Assembly (NCBI RefSeq): GCF_001541225.1
Contig: NZ_LMTS01000233.1
Coordinates: forward strand, 12,194 to 74,886
From: Variovorax sp. WDL1
Lineage (GTDB): Bacteria > Pseudomonadota > Gammaproteobacteria > Burkholderiales > Burkholderiaceae_C
Reading direction: 5' to 3'
Length of the DNA: 62,693 nucleotides
Below the pieces are notes generated by a model that saw only the letters and a list, made by a program, of their open reading frames with translations, was not told the DNA's origin and searched no databases. Within the stretch, counting starts at the first letter, position 1. Every line of letters begins with the position of its first letter. Position numbers and translations under genes: made by a program. Shown here in pieces: positions 18,085 through 27,234 of this stretch.

Positions 18085-19020
18085 ATGACAGCAATGTCCG
18101 GAGCCCCCGCCAACCAGCTCGCCGTCGCCAATCCGTGGTCGATGGTGCCTTCGCTGGGTAACCTGGACGCCTATATTTCCGCGGCCAATCGCCTCCCCCT
18201 GCTGACGCAGGAGGAAGAGCAGCGCTATGCGCGCCGTCTGCGGGACAACAACGACCTCGAAGCGGCCGGTGCGCTGGTGCTTTCGCACCTGCGCCTCGTG
18301 ATCTCGATTTCCCGCCAGTACCTGGGCTACGGATTGCCGCACGGCGACCTGATCCAGGAAGGCAACGTCGGCCTGATGAAGGCCGTCAAGCGCTTCGACC
18401 CTGACCAGGGGGTGCGCCTGGTCAGCTATGCCATGCATTGGATCAAGGCCGAGATCCACGAGTACATCCTGAAGAACTGGCGCATGGTCAAGGTCGCGAC
18501 GACGAAGGCCCAGCGCAAGCTGTTCTTCAATCTGCGCTCGATGAAGCAGGGCTTCAAGGCCGGCTCGGCCGACGGCGACACTCACCGCGACACGCTGAGC
18601 GCGGACGAGGTCTCCCAGATGGCGACCCGCCTGAACGTCAAGCGCGAGGAAGTGCTCGAAATGGAAACGCGCATGTCGGGCGGTGACGTGCTGCTCGACC
18701 CCAGCCCCTCGGATGACGGGGATGACGGCTTCGGCCCCATCGCCTACCTGGCAGACGCCTCGCAGGAGCCCACGGCGCAGATCGAGGCGCGCCAGCGCGA
18801 CAGGTTGTCGACCGACGGTATCTCGACCGCCCTGGCGACGCTGGATGATCGCAGCCGCCGTATCGTGGAAGAGCGCTGGCTCAAGGTCAACGACGATGGC
18901 TCGGGAGGAATGACTCTGCACGACCTGGCCGCGGTGTACGGGGTGAGCGCCGAGCGCATCCGCCAGATCGAGTCGGCGGCCATGAAGAAGATGAAGAAGG
19001 CGCTGGCGGAATTCGCCTGA
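18085..19020 (+). CDS. rpoH: RNA polymerase heat-shock sigma factor RpoH (sigma-32)
   Basis: A 311-residue sigma-70-family protein. Region 2 is seen in GALVLSHLRLVISISRQYLG and GNVGLMKAVKRFDPDQG; the RpoH box is represented by QRKLFFNLRSMK; region 4 ends in YGVSAERIRQIESAAMKKMK. It directs transcription of heat-shock genes. The ATG at 18085 follows AAGGAG (18071-18076) by eight bases. The perfect CIRCE element in the promoter region points to additional repression by HrcA. An intrinsic terminator follows. Confidence 0.97.
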   Translation: MTAMSGAPANQLAVANPWSMVPSLGNLDAYISAANRLPLLTQEEEQRYARRLRDNNDLEAAGALVLSHLRLVISISRQYLGYGLPHGDLIQEGNVGLMKAVKRFDPDQGVRLVSYAMHWIKAEIHEYILKNWRMVKVATTKAQRKLFFNLRSMKQGFKAGSADGDTHRDTLSADEVSQMATRLNVKREEVLEMETRMSGGDVLLDPSPSDDGDDGFGPIAYLADASQEPTAQIEARQRDRLSTDGISTALATLDDRSRRIVEERWLKVNDDGSGGMTLHDLAAVYGVSAERIRQIESAAMKKMKKALAEFA

Positions 19021-19040
19021 GCCTCCACCCCATCCATGGA

Positions 19041-19065
19041 AGCCCGGCGCCGCCCGGGCTTTTTT
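19041..19065 (+). terminator. Rho-independent terminator of rpoH
   Basis: AGCCCGG (19041-19047) pairs with CCGGGCT (19054-19060) across a six-base loop, and the 3' arm runs into six Ts (19060-19065). It lies 20 bases after the rpoH stop and in front of the convergent SCO gene. Confidence 0.92.
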
Positions 19066-19113
19066 GTGGCCTGACCGAAGCGACGTTGGGCCGATGCGCA
19101 GCGCTCCTGCGCC

Positions 19114-19734
19114 TCAGGCGGGCTTCAGCAGGGCCTTGAGGTCCGACACCATCGCCGGCACGCCCGCGCCGTAGCGGGCGTAGAGCCGCACCCGGCCCTC
19201 GGTGTCGTAGACGAAGCTGGCGGCAGAGTGGTCCATCGAGTAGCTGGTCGGCGTCTTGCCCTCGACCTTCTTGTAGTAGACCTTATAGTCCTTCGCCAGC
19301 GCGGACAGTTGCTCGGGCGTCGGAATCAGCGCAACGAAGCCTGGATCGAAGGCACCCATGTAGGCCTTCATCACTGTGGGCGTATCGCGCGCGGGATCCA
19401 CCGTGACGAACAGGACCTGCAGCTTGTCGCCGTCGCTACCCAATTGCTGCTTGACTTGCGCCATCTCGCTCATGGTGGTCGGGCAGACATCCGGGCACTG
19501 CGCATAGCCGAAGAACATCACGACGACCTTGCCCTTGAAGTCGGCCAGGGTGCGCTGCTTGCCGTCGGCATCGCTGAGCGTGAAGCCCTTGGCGTAGTCG
19601 GCGCCGGTGATGTCCACGGCATTGAAGCTCGGCTTCTTTTCCGAGCAGGCCGCGAGGACCGTGCCCGCGAGTGCCGCCAGCCCGGTCAAGCCCATCAGTC
19701 GAAGTGCGTGGCGCTTGTTCATGGATTCATTCAT
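19114..19734 (-). CDS. SCO-family copper chaperone lipoprotein
   Basis: A 206-residue thioredoxin-fold protein that helps load copper into the CuA site of cytochrome oxidase subunit II. The copper ligands are visible as Cys80 and Cys84 in CPDVCP and a histidine in YSMDHSAAS. The N-terminus has a lipobox, LAAC at about residue 30, so it is probably membrane-anchored. The ATG at 19734 overlaps the ctaB stop as ATGA. It is the last gene of the assembly operon SURF1-SCO-like-ctaA-ctaB-SCO. Confidence 0.93.
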   Translation of the reverse strand: MNESMNKRHALRLMGLTGLAALAGTVLAACSEKKPSFNAVDITGADYAKGFTLSDADGKQRTLADFKGKVVVMFFGYAQCPDVCPTTMSEMAQVKQQLGSDGDKLQVLFVTVDPARDTPTVMKAYMGAFDPGFVALIPTPEQLSALAKDYKVYYKKVEGKTPTSYSMDHSAASFVYDTEGRVRLYARYGAGVPAMVSDLKALLKPA

Positions 19735-20636
19735 CGCAGGTAGTGGTCGATCAGCAGCGCGGCAAAGAGCACGCTCAGGTGAATCAGCGAGAAGCGGAAA
19801 GTCTTGCGCGCCAGCGTGTCCGAGTAGTTGCGCCACAGCGCGAAGGCATAGCCGGTGAAGCCGATGCTCACGGCCACCGCGACCGCCAGGTAGAGCCAGC
19901 CGCTCATGCCGTAGATGAAGGGCATGAGGCAGGCGGCAAACAGGATGAAGGTGTAGAGCAGCACCTGCAGCCGCGTGAACTCGTTGCCGTGCGTCACCGG
20001 AAGCATCGGCAGGCCCGCCTTGCGGTAGTCCTCCACGCGGTACAGGGCCAGCGCCCAGAAATGCGGCGGCGTCCACAGGAAGATGATGAGGAAGAGGATC
20101 AGCGCCTCGGGGCTGACCTCGCCCGTCATCGCCGCCCAGCCCAGCACCGGCGGCATCGCGCCGGAGGCACCGCCTATCACGATGTTCTGCGGGGTCAGCG
20201 GCTTGAGGATCACGGTGTAGATCACCGCATAGCCGACGAAGGTCGCGAAGGTGAGCCACATGGTGAGCGGATTCACCGCGAACCACAGCAGGGCGGAGCC
20301 GGCCGCGCACAGCGCCCCCGAGAACAGCAGCGCCTGCCGGTCGCTCAGCTCGCCGCGGGCCGTGGGCCGCCAGGCGGTGCGCTTCATCTTCGCATCGATA
20401 CCCTTCTCCACTAGGCAATTGAAGGCCGCCGCAGCGCCGGCGACCAGCCAGATGCCGACGCAGGCCACCACGATGCGCTGCAGCTCGGCCAGATTGGGCA
20501 GGCCCGGCACCGCCAGCACCATGCCGATCAGGGCGCAGAACACGATCAGTTGCACCACACGCGGCTTCGTCAGCGCATGGAACTGGCGCAGCACGCTGGC
20601 AGCGCTATGGCTGTGGATAGAGGCCGGCGTACTCAT
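19731..20636 (-). CDS. ctaB: Heme O synthase (protoheme IX farnesyltransferase)
   Basis: A 301-residue polytopic UbiA-family prenyltransferase that adds farnesyl to heme B to make heme O. The first acidic motif region is [15 protein letters not shown] and a second conserved stretch is [15 protein letters not shown]. About nine membrane helices can be seen. It overlaps ctaA upstream and the SCO gene downstream by four bases each. Its product feeds heme A synthase encoded by ctaA. Confidence 0.96.
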   Translation of the reverse strand: MSTPASIHSHSAASVLRQFHALTKPRVVQLIVFCALIGMVLAVPGLPNLAELQRIVVACVGIWLVAGAAAAFNCLVEKGIDAKMKRTAWRPTARGELSDRQALLFSGALCAAGSALLWFAVNPLTMWLTFATFVGYAVIYTVILKPLTPQNIVIGGASGAMPPVLGWAAMTGEVSPEALILFLIIFLWTPPHFWALALYRVEDYRKAGLPMLPVTHGNEFTRLQVLLYTFILFAACLMPFIYGMSGWLYLAVAVAVSIGFTGYAFALWRNYSDTLARKTFRFSLIHLSVLFAALLIDHYLR

Positions 20637-21829
20637 TGGATGACCTCCGCCCTGCGGCCTGCGGTGCCACGGGCCTTCGCAGCGGCAGCCACGGTGCCCT
20701 GCGCCCGTCGACTTTCGCACAGGGCCCACGTGAGCACCACCGCCAGCGCCGCGGCGCCGCCGGTATGCAGCACGGCAGCAACCAGCGGCCAGCCCAGGAG
20801 CACATTGCCTAGGCCGGTGGCAAGCTGCAGCAGCGCCAGCCCGGCAAGCCATCGAGCCTGCGGATGCAGCGCTGCGACGCGCCGCAGTTGCCAGACCAGC
20901 AGGCCGATCGCGAGGAACACCAGGTAGGCCATGAGGCGATGCACGTAGTGGATGGCAGTGAGCGCCGCGAAGTCGACAGCCCCGCCGTCGGTGCCCTCAC
21001 CCAGCGGGCGCCAGATGTGGAAGGCCTGGGCGAAGTTCATCGGCGGCCACCAGCTGCCCTGGCAGGTGGGGAATTGGGTGCACGCCAGGACCGCGTAGTT
21101 GGTGCTGACCCAGCCGCCGAGCGCGATCTGCAGCAGCAGCAAGGCGCTCACCACCATCAGCAAAGTGCGCAATGCCGGGGGAATGGGCGTGGGCTGCCGC
21201 CCGGCCGCTGCCTGCCTGTAGCGCACGGCCTGGATGCACAGCAGCGCCAGCAGCACCACGGCGCCCAGCAGGTGCAGCGTGACGATGGCCGGATACAGCT
21301 TCCAGGTCACGGTGAGCGCGCCGAATGCCCCCTGAAGGCAGACCCACACCAGCGTGGCCGCCGGCCACCAGGCGCTCAGCGGGCGTTCGCGCGCATGCTC
21401 CGGATACCTTTGGCTGCGCCTCGCCACCCAGGTGGCCACGGCCAGGACGAGGATCAGGAAGCCGACACCTGTTGCCAGGTAGCGATGCACCATCTCCACC
21501 CAGGCCTTGCCGTGCGTCACCGGGCCGGTGGGCTGCGCTGCTTCCGCCATGGCGATGTCGTGGCGCGCGCCGAAGGGGCTGGCGTTGCCGTAGCAACCGG
21601 GCCAGTCGGGGCAGCCCAGGCCGGAATCCGTCAGGCGCGTGAAGGCGCCGAACAGGGTGAGGTCGAAGGTCAGGAACAGGGTGAGCACGGTCAGCGCGTG
21701 CAGGCGCCGGGCAGCACCATGGCCGGCGCCGCGCCGCCAGACCCAGATCAGCGGCCCGAGCGCGAGCAACACGCCGACCGCCAGGAGCCAGGCGATGGGC
21801 TTGAGGTCGTAGAGCGAGTTCGTATCCAT
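20633..21829 (-). CDS. ctaA: Heme A synthase (COX15/CtaA)
   Basis: A 398-residue polytopic membrane protein of the COX15/CtaA family, which oxidises the C8 methyl of heme O to give heme A for cytochrome aa3. Conserved parts include [30 protein letters not shown] and [13 protein letters not shown], holding the heme-ligating histidines. It lies 20 bp after the SCO-like gene and overlaps ctaB by ATGA. Confidence 0.95.
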   Translation of the reverse strand: MDTNSLYDLKPIAWLLAVGVLLALGPLIWVWRRGAGHGAARRLHALTVLTLFLTFDLTLFGAFTRLTDSGLGCPDWPGCYGNASPFGARHDIAMAEAAQPTGPVTHGKAWVEMVHRYLATGVGFLILVLAVATWVARRSQRYPEHARERPLSAWWPAATLVWVCLQGAFGALTVTWKLYPAIVTLHLLGAVVLLALLCIQAVRYRQAAAGRQPTPIPPALRTLLMVVSALLLLQIALGGWVSTNYAVLACTQFPTCQGSWWPPMNFAQAFHIWRPLGEGTDGGAVDFAALTAIHYVHRLMAYLVFLAIGLLVWQLRRVAALHPQARWLAGLALLQLATGLGNVLLGWPLVAAVLHTGGAAALAVVLTWALCESRRAQGTVAAAAKARGTAGRRAEVIQ

Positions 21830-21849
21830 GCTGTGCGCGGCCGGCGCGT

Positions 21850-22524
21850 CTAGCGGCCCGGCTCGTCCCAGGAGGCCGAGGCGCGCAGGAGCCGTTCGAG
21901 GTCGCGTTTGGCGCGGCCCGCGCCGGCGGTGTCCATGCGGGCGGGGAAGCGCATCATCCAGTTACCCATCGGGTCGATGACAAAGAAGTGCTCCGCCAGT
22001 GCGTGGCCGGCTGCGGGCGACAGCCACTGCGCCAGCTGCGCCGCCGGCACCCGCAGCACGGTCGCGCCATGCAGGCCGTTGTCCAGGCGCGCGGGCACCG
22101 GCGCGGCGTCGCTCACCAGCCAGACGCGATCGAGCCTGTCTTTTTCGCGGCCCAGGCTTTCGCGCAGCTGGCGCTGCAGATAGAGCTGCTGCTCGCACAG
22201 CGCGTCGCATCCCGCATCGGCCACCGTGACCAGCAGCCACTGCCCCTTCAAGGCGGAGAGACGCACGGGCGCGCCCTCGCGGCTCGTGGCGATCAGCTCG
22301 GGCATGGTGCGCTGCGGGTCGATCAGCTCTCCATAGACACGCCGTCCCTCCGGCCGGATCACGTAGTAGGTGAAGTAGGAGGCAATCACCGGCGCCGCGC
22401 AACACAGCATGACCAGGATCATCTTCCAACGGCCGAAGACCGTGCGCCGGCCCTCGGCGCCATCGAGCGCCTGGCGCGGCGAGGGCATCGAATGCACCGT
22501 CAGCCCGAGCGGCTCATCGGCCAT
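21850..22524 (-). CDS. Membrane-anchored SCO/thioredoxin-like protein of the oxidase assembly operon
   Basis: A 224-residue protein with one membrane helix (about residues 34-54) and a periplasmic domain resembling the thioredoxin fold. A CDALC pair (Cys106, Cys110) in the place of the SCO CxxxC, the LKGQWLLVTVAD strand before it and HFFVIDPMGNWMMRF later suggest a divergent SCO-like protein. Its start overlaps the SURF1 3' end by 11 bp. The position between SURF1 and ctaA supports a role in cytochrome oxidase maturation, but no function is proven from sequence. Confidence 0.75.
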   Translation of the reverse strand: MADEPLGLTVHSMPSPRQALDGAEGRRTVFGRWKMILVMLCCAAPVIASYFTYYVIRPEGRRVYGELIDPQRTMPELIATSREGAPVRLSALKGQWLLVTVADAGCDALCEQQLYLQRQLRESLGREKDRLDRVWLVSDAAPVPARLDNGLHGATVLRVPAAQLAQWLSPAAGHALAEHFFVIDPMGNWMMRFPARMDTAGAGRAKRDLERLLRASASWDEPGR

Positions 22525-23290
22525 GGCGGAGGCGGCGCGCGCGGCGGTAGGAGGCGATGAATTGAAACCAGACATAGAGGATGACGACGAGGGCGGCGAG
22601 CCCGAACCACTGGAACGCATAGCCGTAATGCTTTTCGATGCCCAGCGCGGGGGCCGGCCAGTCGCGCTGCAAGCCCTCGGTGGCCGGGCCGGTCTGCAGC
22701 AGCGAGACATCGGTCCGCAGGGGCAGCCCGGTCTGCTCGCGGAACGCTTCGAGATCGAGATTCTGCCGGATGGGCGAAGACCCCGGCGCCGCGGCGGGCG
22801 GAGGGGCTTCCTTGCCCAGTTCGAAAAGGTGGGCCGGCGGCGGCGCGACGCGGGCCACCAGCTCGACCAGGCCGCTCGGCGTCTGTACGGGGGCGAGCTG
22901 CGTGCGGTCGGTGAAGTTGCGCTGGACCCAGCCGCGCTGCACGAGCACGGTCCGGTCGCTGTCTTCGATGGCAAAGGGCGTCAGCACATAGAAGCCGGGC
23001 AGGCCATGCATCTGTCGGTTGTCCAGGTAGACAGTGTGCGGCGCGAGCCACAGGCCGCGCAGCCGCACCGGCCGGTGCATGGCGGAAGTCGCCGGATCGA
23101 GCGCGAGGAAATCCTCCTGCTCGAGCGACGGCAGGGTCTTGCGCGCCTCGATCTCTGCCTGCAGCGCCTCCTTCTGGGCGGCGCGGGACAGCTGCCACCG
23201 GCCCAGCGACACCGTGACCGCGAGCATGATCAGGGCCGCCAGGGTGACCAGCCAGAACCGCCCGGCGCGCGACCGACCCGCAGCGGGCAT
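22514..23290 (-). CDS. SURF1-family cytochrome oxidase assembly protein
   Basis: A 258-residue protein with an N-terminal helix (LVTLAALIMLAVTVSLGRWQ), a periplasmic domain and a C-terminal helix (WFGLAALVVILYVWF), the usual SURF1 topology. Conserved marks include LGRWQLSRA and VLVQRGWVQR. SURF1 proteins supply heme A to subunit I. The start may be ATG 23290 or GTG 23305; neither has a good ribosome site. It heads the assembly operon and is divergent from the DUF2909 gene. Confidence 0.92.
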   Translation of the reverse strand: MPAAGRSRAGRFWLVTLAALIMLAVTVSLGRWQLSRAAQKEALQAEIEARKTLPSLEQEDFLALDPATSAMHRPVRLRGLWLAPHTVYLDNRQMHGLPGFYVLTPFAIEDSDRTVLVQRGWVQRNFTDRTQLAPVQTPSGLVELVARVAPPPAHLFELGKEAPPPAAAPGSSPIRQNLDLEAFREQTGLPLRTDVSLLQTGPATEGLQRDWPAPALGIEKHYGYAFQWFGLAALVVILYVWFQFIASYRRARRLRHGR

Positions 23291-23341
23291 CGCTGCATCG
23301 TTCACGCCGCGGTATGGCCTGTGCGGCCGATAATCGGAATC

Positions 23342-23563
23342 ATGAAATACCTTGTCGCCCTGGCCTTCATCGGCATCCTGGCGAGCCTCGGTGCCGCGCT
23401 GTTCTTCATGCTGAGGGATGGGCGCGAGGGCCGCGCCAAGAGCGGCGGAATGGTGCGCGCTCTCACCGTTCGGATCGGGCTTTCGGTGGTTTTGTTCCTG
23501 TGCCTGCTGCTGGCCTGGAAACTCGGCTATATCCAGCCGGGAGGGCTGCCCATCGGCAAGTAG
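23342..23563 (+). CDS. Twin-transmembrane protein (DUF2909)
   Basis: A 73-residue protein with two membrane helices, LVALAFIGILASLGAALFFML and LSVVLFLCLLLAW. Its size and position beside SURF1 match the DUF2909 proteins found with cytochrome oxidase genes in Burkholderiales; the function is unknown. It is the only plus-strand gene in the cox region and ends at a bidirectional terminator. Confidence 0.8.
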   Translation: MKYLVALAFIGILASLGAALFFMLRDGREGRAKSGGMVRALTVRIGLSVVLFLCLLLAWKLGYIQPGGLPIGK

Positions 23564-23590
23564 GTCGTGCTCGTTCCACAAGCCCCATGA

Positions 23591-23614
23591 AAAAAGCGCC
23601 TTACGGCGCTTTTT
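23591..23614. terminator. Bidirectional rho-independent terminator
   Basis: AAAAAGCGCC (23591-23600), TTAC, then GGCGCTTTTT (23605-23614): a perfect hairpin with an A-run on the left and a T-run on the right. It can end the DUF2909 transcript on the plus strand and the cox transcript on the minus strand. Confidence 0.93.
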
Positions 23615-23634
23615 CTTTGTGCCGTCCTGGAAGC

Positions 23635-24516
23635 TCAAAGCCAGTAGACCAGGAAGTACAGGCCGAGCCACACCACGTCGACGAAGTGCCAGTACCAGGC
23701 CGCGCCCTCGAAGCCGAAGTGGCGCTCCGCCGTGAAATGTCCCGCGCGCAGGCGCAGGGTGATGAACAGCAGCATCAGCATGCCGATGAACACGTGCAGA
23801 CCGTGGAAGCCGGTCAGCATGAAGAAGGTGGAGCCGTAGGCGCCCGAGCTGAGCTTGAGGTTCAGCTCCGTATAGAGGTGGTAGTACTCGTAGCCCTGCA
23901 CGCCGAGGAAGATGGCGCCCAGCAGCACGGTCAGCCACATGAAGCGAACCGCCTGCGCGCGGTGATTTGCACGCAGCGCGTGGTGAGCGATGGTCAGAGT
24001 GACGCCCGAGCTCAGCAGCAGCGCGGTGTTGATGGTCGGCAGCCAGAAGGGCCCGACGGTCTGGAAGGGCTCGACGATGTCCGCCGGCGAGCCGGTGGCA
24101 CCCGGCGCAAGCGTTGGCCAGACGGCCTTGAAGTCGGGCCACAGCAGGGCGTTGTCCAGGCTACCGAGCGAAGGCAGCGCATGGGTGCGGGCCCACCACA
24201 GCGCGGTGAAGAAGGCGCCGAAGAACATCACCTCGGAGAAGATGAACCAACTCATGCTCCAACGGAAGGAGAGGTCCACCTTGTGGCCATACTGGCCGCT
24301 CTCGCTCTCGCCGATTGCGCGACGGAACCAGACAAAGAGTGTGGCCAGCCACCAGACCATGCCCACCAGCAGCGACCAGGCGCCCCACTGGTGACCGTTG
24401 ATCCATTGGGCGGCGCCGAAGATCACGAAGAGCAGGCCGATAGACGCCATGACCGGATACGGCGATGGCGAGGGCACGAAGTAGTAGGGCGTGGTGCCGT
24501 GGGTGCTTGAACTCAT
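23635..24516 (-). CDS. coxC: Cytochrome c oxidase subunit III
   Basis: A 293-residue polytopic protein with the subunit III pattern: YYFVPSPSPYPVMASIG at the N-terminus, WWARTHALPSLG, GYEYYHLYTELNL and AWYWHFVDVVWLGLYFLVYW at the end. It stabilises the subunit I/II core and the proton-uptake path. The ATG at 24516 follows AGGA. It is the last gene of the coxB-coxA-ctaG-coxC group, 54 bp after the DUF2970 gene. Confidence 0.96.
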   Translation of the reverse strand: MSSSTHGTTPYYFVPSPSPYPVMASIGLLFVIFGAAQWINGHQWGAWSLLVGMVWWLATLFVWFRRAIGESESGQYGHKVDLSFRWSMSWFIFSEVMFFGAFFTALWWARTHALPSLGSLDNALLWPDFKAVWPTLAPGATGSPADIVEPFQTVGPFWLPTINTALLLSSGVTLTIAHHALRANHRAQAVRFMWLTVLLGAIFLGVQGYEYYHLYTELNLKLSSGAYGSTFFMLTGFHGLHVFIGMLMLLFITLRLRAGHFTAERHFGFEGAAWYWHFVDVVWLGLYFLVYWL

Positions 24517-24570
24517 ATCAGGTCCTGGTGTCTTCTCTATCGATTCGAATCTGTGGGGCACTTATCGCTG

Positions 24571-24786
24571 TCAGGGCGCGACGACGAACTTCACCAGCAG
24601 GATCAGGCCAACGACGAAGAGCACCGCCGCCACCAGCCCGACGGCCACGATGTGCAAAGGCGTGAGCTTGGCGATGTCTTCCTGGTAGTCGCTGTTCTTG
24701 CGCACGCCGAAGAAGCCCCAGGCCACGGCCTTGACGGTGCGCCACAGGGAGCCTTTCTTGGGCGGCGGTGTCTCGGCCATGATCAT
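24571..24786 (-). CDS. DUF2970 small membrane protein
   Basis: A 71-residue protein with a basic N-terminus (PPPKKGSLWRTVKAVAWGFFG) and one membrane helix near the C-terminus (AVGLVAAVLFVVGLILLV). It matches DUF2970 proteins encoded in beta- and gammaproteobacterial cox operons. The ATG at 24786 overlaps the ctaG stop as ATGA; a second ATG at 24780 is possible. A role in oxidase assembly is inferred only from position. Confidence 0.82.
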   Translation of the reverse strand: MIMAETPPPKKGSLWRTVKAVAWGFFGVRKNSDYQEDIAKLTPLHIVAVGLVAAVLFVVGLILLVKFVVAP

Positions 24787-25415
24787 GAACGCGGCTCCGC
24801 GGCCAGCGCAGGCGTGGCAGCATTGGCCGCCACGGGCGCGGGCGGCGTCTTCCCGCCGACCTCGAAGAAGGTGTACGACAGCGTGATCGTCTTGACGTCC
24901 TTCGAAATCTTCGGGTCGATCACGAAGGCGACCGGCCACTGCTTCTTCTCGCCCGCTTCGAGCGTGTACTGGTTGAAGCAGAAGCACTCGAGCTTGTTGA
25001 AGTAGGGCGCGGCCTGCTGCGGCGCATAGCTGGGAATGGCCTGCGCGGCCATGCGGCGGTTCTGCACGTTCTGGAACTCGTACATCACCGTGTTGAGCTG
25101 GCCCGGATGGACGTCCATCGAGCGCTGCGCCGGCTTGAAGTCCCAGAGGCCGCGCACGTTGGCGTCGAACTCGACCGTGATGGTGCGGCTGGTGTCGACC
25201 TGCGTGTTGTCCGGCAGACGCACGTTCTTGCCGCCGCTGGCGCCGCCCGGCACCTCGAGCTCGGAAAGCGCGAGGATGTTGATCCCGGTCATCTCGCAGA
25301 TGGCGCGGTACAGCGGCACCAGCGCATAGCCGAAAGCGAACATGCCGGCCGCGACCACGGCCAGCTTGCCCACCATGCGAACATTCTCGCGCCGGATGCG
25401 TTGACCGATGCTCAT
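24783..25415 (-). CDS. ctaG: Cytochrome c oxidase assembly factor CtaG/Cox11
   Basis: A 210-residue Cox11-family copper chaperone for the CuB site of subunit I. It has one N-terminal membrane helix and a periplasmic domain with the CFCF copper motif in LECFCFNQYTLEAGE. The C-terminal FVIDPKISKDVKTITLSYTF is conserved. It lies seven bases after the 36-residue assembly gene and overlaps the DUF2970 gene. Confidence 0.96.
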   Translation of the reverse strand: MSIGQRIRRENVRMVGKLAVVAAGMFAFGYALVPLYRAICEMTGINILALSELEVPGGASGGKNVRLPDNTQVDTSRTITVEFDANVRGLWDFKPAQRSMDVHPGQLNTVMYEFQNVQNRRMAAQAIPSYAPQQAAPYFNKLECFCFNQYTLEAGEKKQWPVAFVIDPKISKDVKTITLSYTFFEVGGKTPPAPVAANAATPALAAEPRS

Positions 25416-25422
25416 GTGCGGC

Positions 25423-25533
25423 TCAGTGCCCGATCCAGACCATGCGGACGACGAAGCCGATGAAGAACAGCACCGCGATGGAGGCCAGCGTGAGCCCCAT
25501 GCGCCGGTTGTTCCTCTTCTGTTCAGACGTCAT
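25423..25533 (-). CDS. Cytochrome oxidase small assembly protein (36 residues)
   Basis: A short frame from ATG 25533 to TGA at 25423-25425 encodes 36 residues: a basic N-terminus (TSEQKRNNRRMG) and one membrane helix (LTLASIAVLFFIGFVV), ending RMVWIGH. It sits 12 bp after coxA and 7 bp before ctaG. The size, topology and place match the small assembly protein annotated in cox operons of Burkholderiales. Gene finders easily miss it. Confidence 0.82.
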   Translation of the reverse strand: MTSEQKRNNRRMGLTLASIAVLFFIGFVVRMVWIGH

Positions 25534-25545
25534 TGCACGCATCTC

Positions 25546-27183
25546 TCAGCCGATCACCTTGGTGGCGGTGGCGTCCAGCTTGGGCGGATTCTCGAAGGTG
25601 TGGAAGGGCGCGGGCGACGGCACTTCCCACTCGAGGCCCTCGGCCGCTTCCCAGGGCTTCTGCGAAGCCTTCTCGCCCTTGCCCATCATCGTGGGCAGCA
25701 CGATGAAGAAGAAGAAGTAAACCTGCGCCAGGCCGAAGGCGAACGCGCCGACCGAGGCGACCGCGTTGAAATCGGCGAACTGCATGGGGTAGTCGGCATA
25801 GCGGCGCGGCATGCCGGCCAAGCCCAGGAAGTGCATGGGGAAGAAGGTGATGTTGAAGGAGATCAGCGACCACCAGAAGTGGATCTTGCCGCGCGTCTCG
25901 TCGTACATCACGCCGGTCCACTTCGGCACCCAGTAGTAAAAGCCAGCGAACATCGCATAGAGCGAGCCGGCCACCAGCACGTAGTGGAAGTGGGCGACGA
26001 CGTAATAGGTGTCCTGCAGCTGGGTGTCGATGGGTGCGATGGCCAGGATCAGGCCGGTGAAGCCGCCCATGGTGAACACGAAGATGAAACCCACTGCGAA
26101 AAGCATCGGGGTCTCGAAGGTCATCGAGCCCTGCCACATGGTGGCGATCCAGTTGAAGATCTTCACCGCCGTCGGCACCGCGATCAGCATGGTCGCGTAC
26201 ATGAAGAAAAGCTGGCCGGTTACCGGCATGCCGGTGGTGAACATGTGGTGCGCCCACACGATGAACGAAAGAATCGCGATGGAGGAAGTTGCGTACACCA
26301 TCGAGGCGTAGCCGAACAGGCGCTTGCGCGAGAAGGCCGGCACGATCTGGCTGATGATGCCGAAGGCCGGCAGGATCATGATGTAGACCTCGGGATGGCC
26401 GAAGAACCAGAAGATGTGCTGATACATCACCGGGTCGCCGCCGCCGGCGGGGCTGAAGAAGCTGGTCCCGAAGTGACGGTCGGTCAGCGTCATGGTGATG
26501 GCGCCGGCGAGGACAGGCATCACGGCAATCAGCAGGTAGGCGGTAATGAGCCAGGTCCAGCAGAACATCGGCATCTTCATCAGCGTCATGCCCGGGGCGC
26601 GCATGTTGAGGATGGTCACGATGATGTTGATCGAGCCCATGATCGACGAGGCACCCATGATGTGCATCGCGAAGATGCCGGCGTCCATCGACGGGCCCAT
26701 CTGCAGCGTCAGCGGCGCGTAGAGCGTCCAGCCTGCCGCGGGTGCGCCGCCGGGCATGAAGAAGGAGCCCACCAGCATGATGGCTGCGGGGATGAGCAGC
26801 CAGAAGCTGAAGTTGTTCATCCGCGCGAAGGCCATGTCGGAAGCACCGATCTGCAGCGGGATCATCCAGTTCGCAAAGCCCACGAAGGCCGGCATGATCG
26901 CGCCGAACACCATGATCAGGCCGTGCATGGTGGTGAACTGGTTGAACAGTTCGGGGTTCACGACCTGCAGGCCGGGCTGGAACAGCTCGGCGCGGATCAG
27001 CAGCGCGAGCACGCCGCCCACCATCAGCATGGTGAAGGAGAACAGCAGGTACAGCGTGCCGATGTCCTTGTGGTTGGTGGCGAACACCCAGCGGCGCCAG
27101 CCGGTCGGCGCGGCGTGATGTTCGTCGTGGGCATGGTCGCCGTGGCCGTGTGCGTGGCCGTGGGGATCGATGACTGCGCTCAT
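25546..27183 (-). CDS. coxA: Cytochrome c oxidase subunit I
   Basis: A 545-residue, twelve-helix heme-copper oxidase catalytic subunit. Recognisable parts are TNHKDIGTLYLLFSF, the CuB/heme a3 region FWFFGHPEVYIMILPAFG, the K-channel and second CuB pair in IVWAHHMFTTGMP, and the C-terminal heme ligand region YYVVAHFHYVLV. Residues 8-24 are histidine-rich (HGHAHGHGDHAHDEHH), an unusual possible metal-binding tail. It follows coxB by 51 bp. Confidence 0.97.
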   Translation of the reverse strand: MSAVIDPHGHAHGHGDHAHDEHHAAPTGWRRWVFATNHKDIGTLYLLFSFTMLMVGGVLALLIRAELFQPGLQVVNPELFNQFTTMHGLIMVFGAIMPAFVGFANWMIPLQIGASDMAFARMNNFSFWLLIPAAIMLVGSFFMPGGAPAAGWTLYAPLTLQMGPSMDAGIFAMHIMGASSIMGSINIIVTILNMRAPGMTLMKMPMFCWTWLITAYLLIAVMPVLAGAITMTLTDRHFGTSFFSPAGGGDPVMYQHIFWFFGHPEVYIMILPAFGIISQIVPAFSRKRLFGYASMVYATSSIAILSFIVWAHHMFTTGMPVTGQLFFMYATMLIAVPTAVKIFNWIATMWQGSMTFETPMLFAVGFIFVFTMGGFTGLILAIAPIDTQLQDTYYVVAHFHYVLVAGSLYAMFAGFYYWVPKWTGVMYDETRGKIHFWWSLISFNITFFPMHFLGLAGMPRRYADYPMQFADFNAVASVGAFAFGLAQVYFFFFIVLPTMMGKGEKASQKPWEAAEGLEWEVPSPAPFHTFENPPKLDATATKVIG

Positions 27184-27234
27184 TGTGATATTCCTTGCAA
27201 ACTCTTCGTCGTGGCGTCGTGAGGCAGCGCCGGC

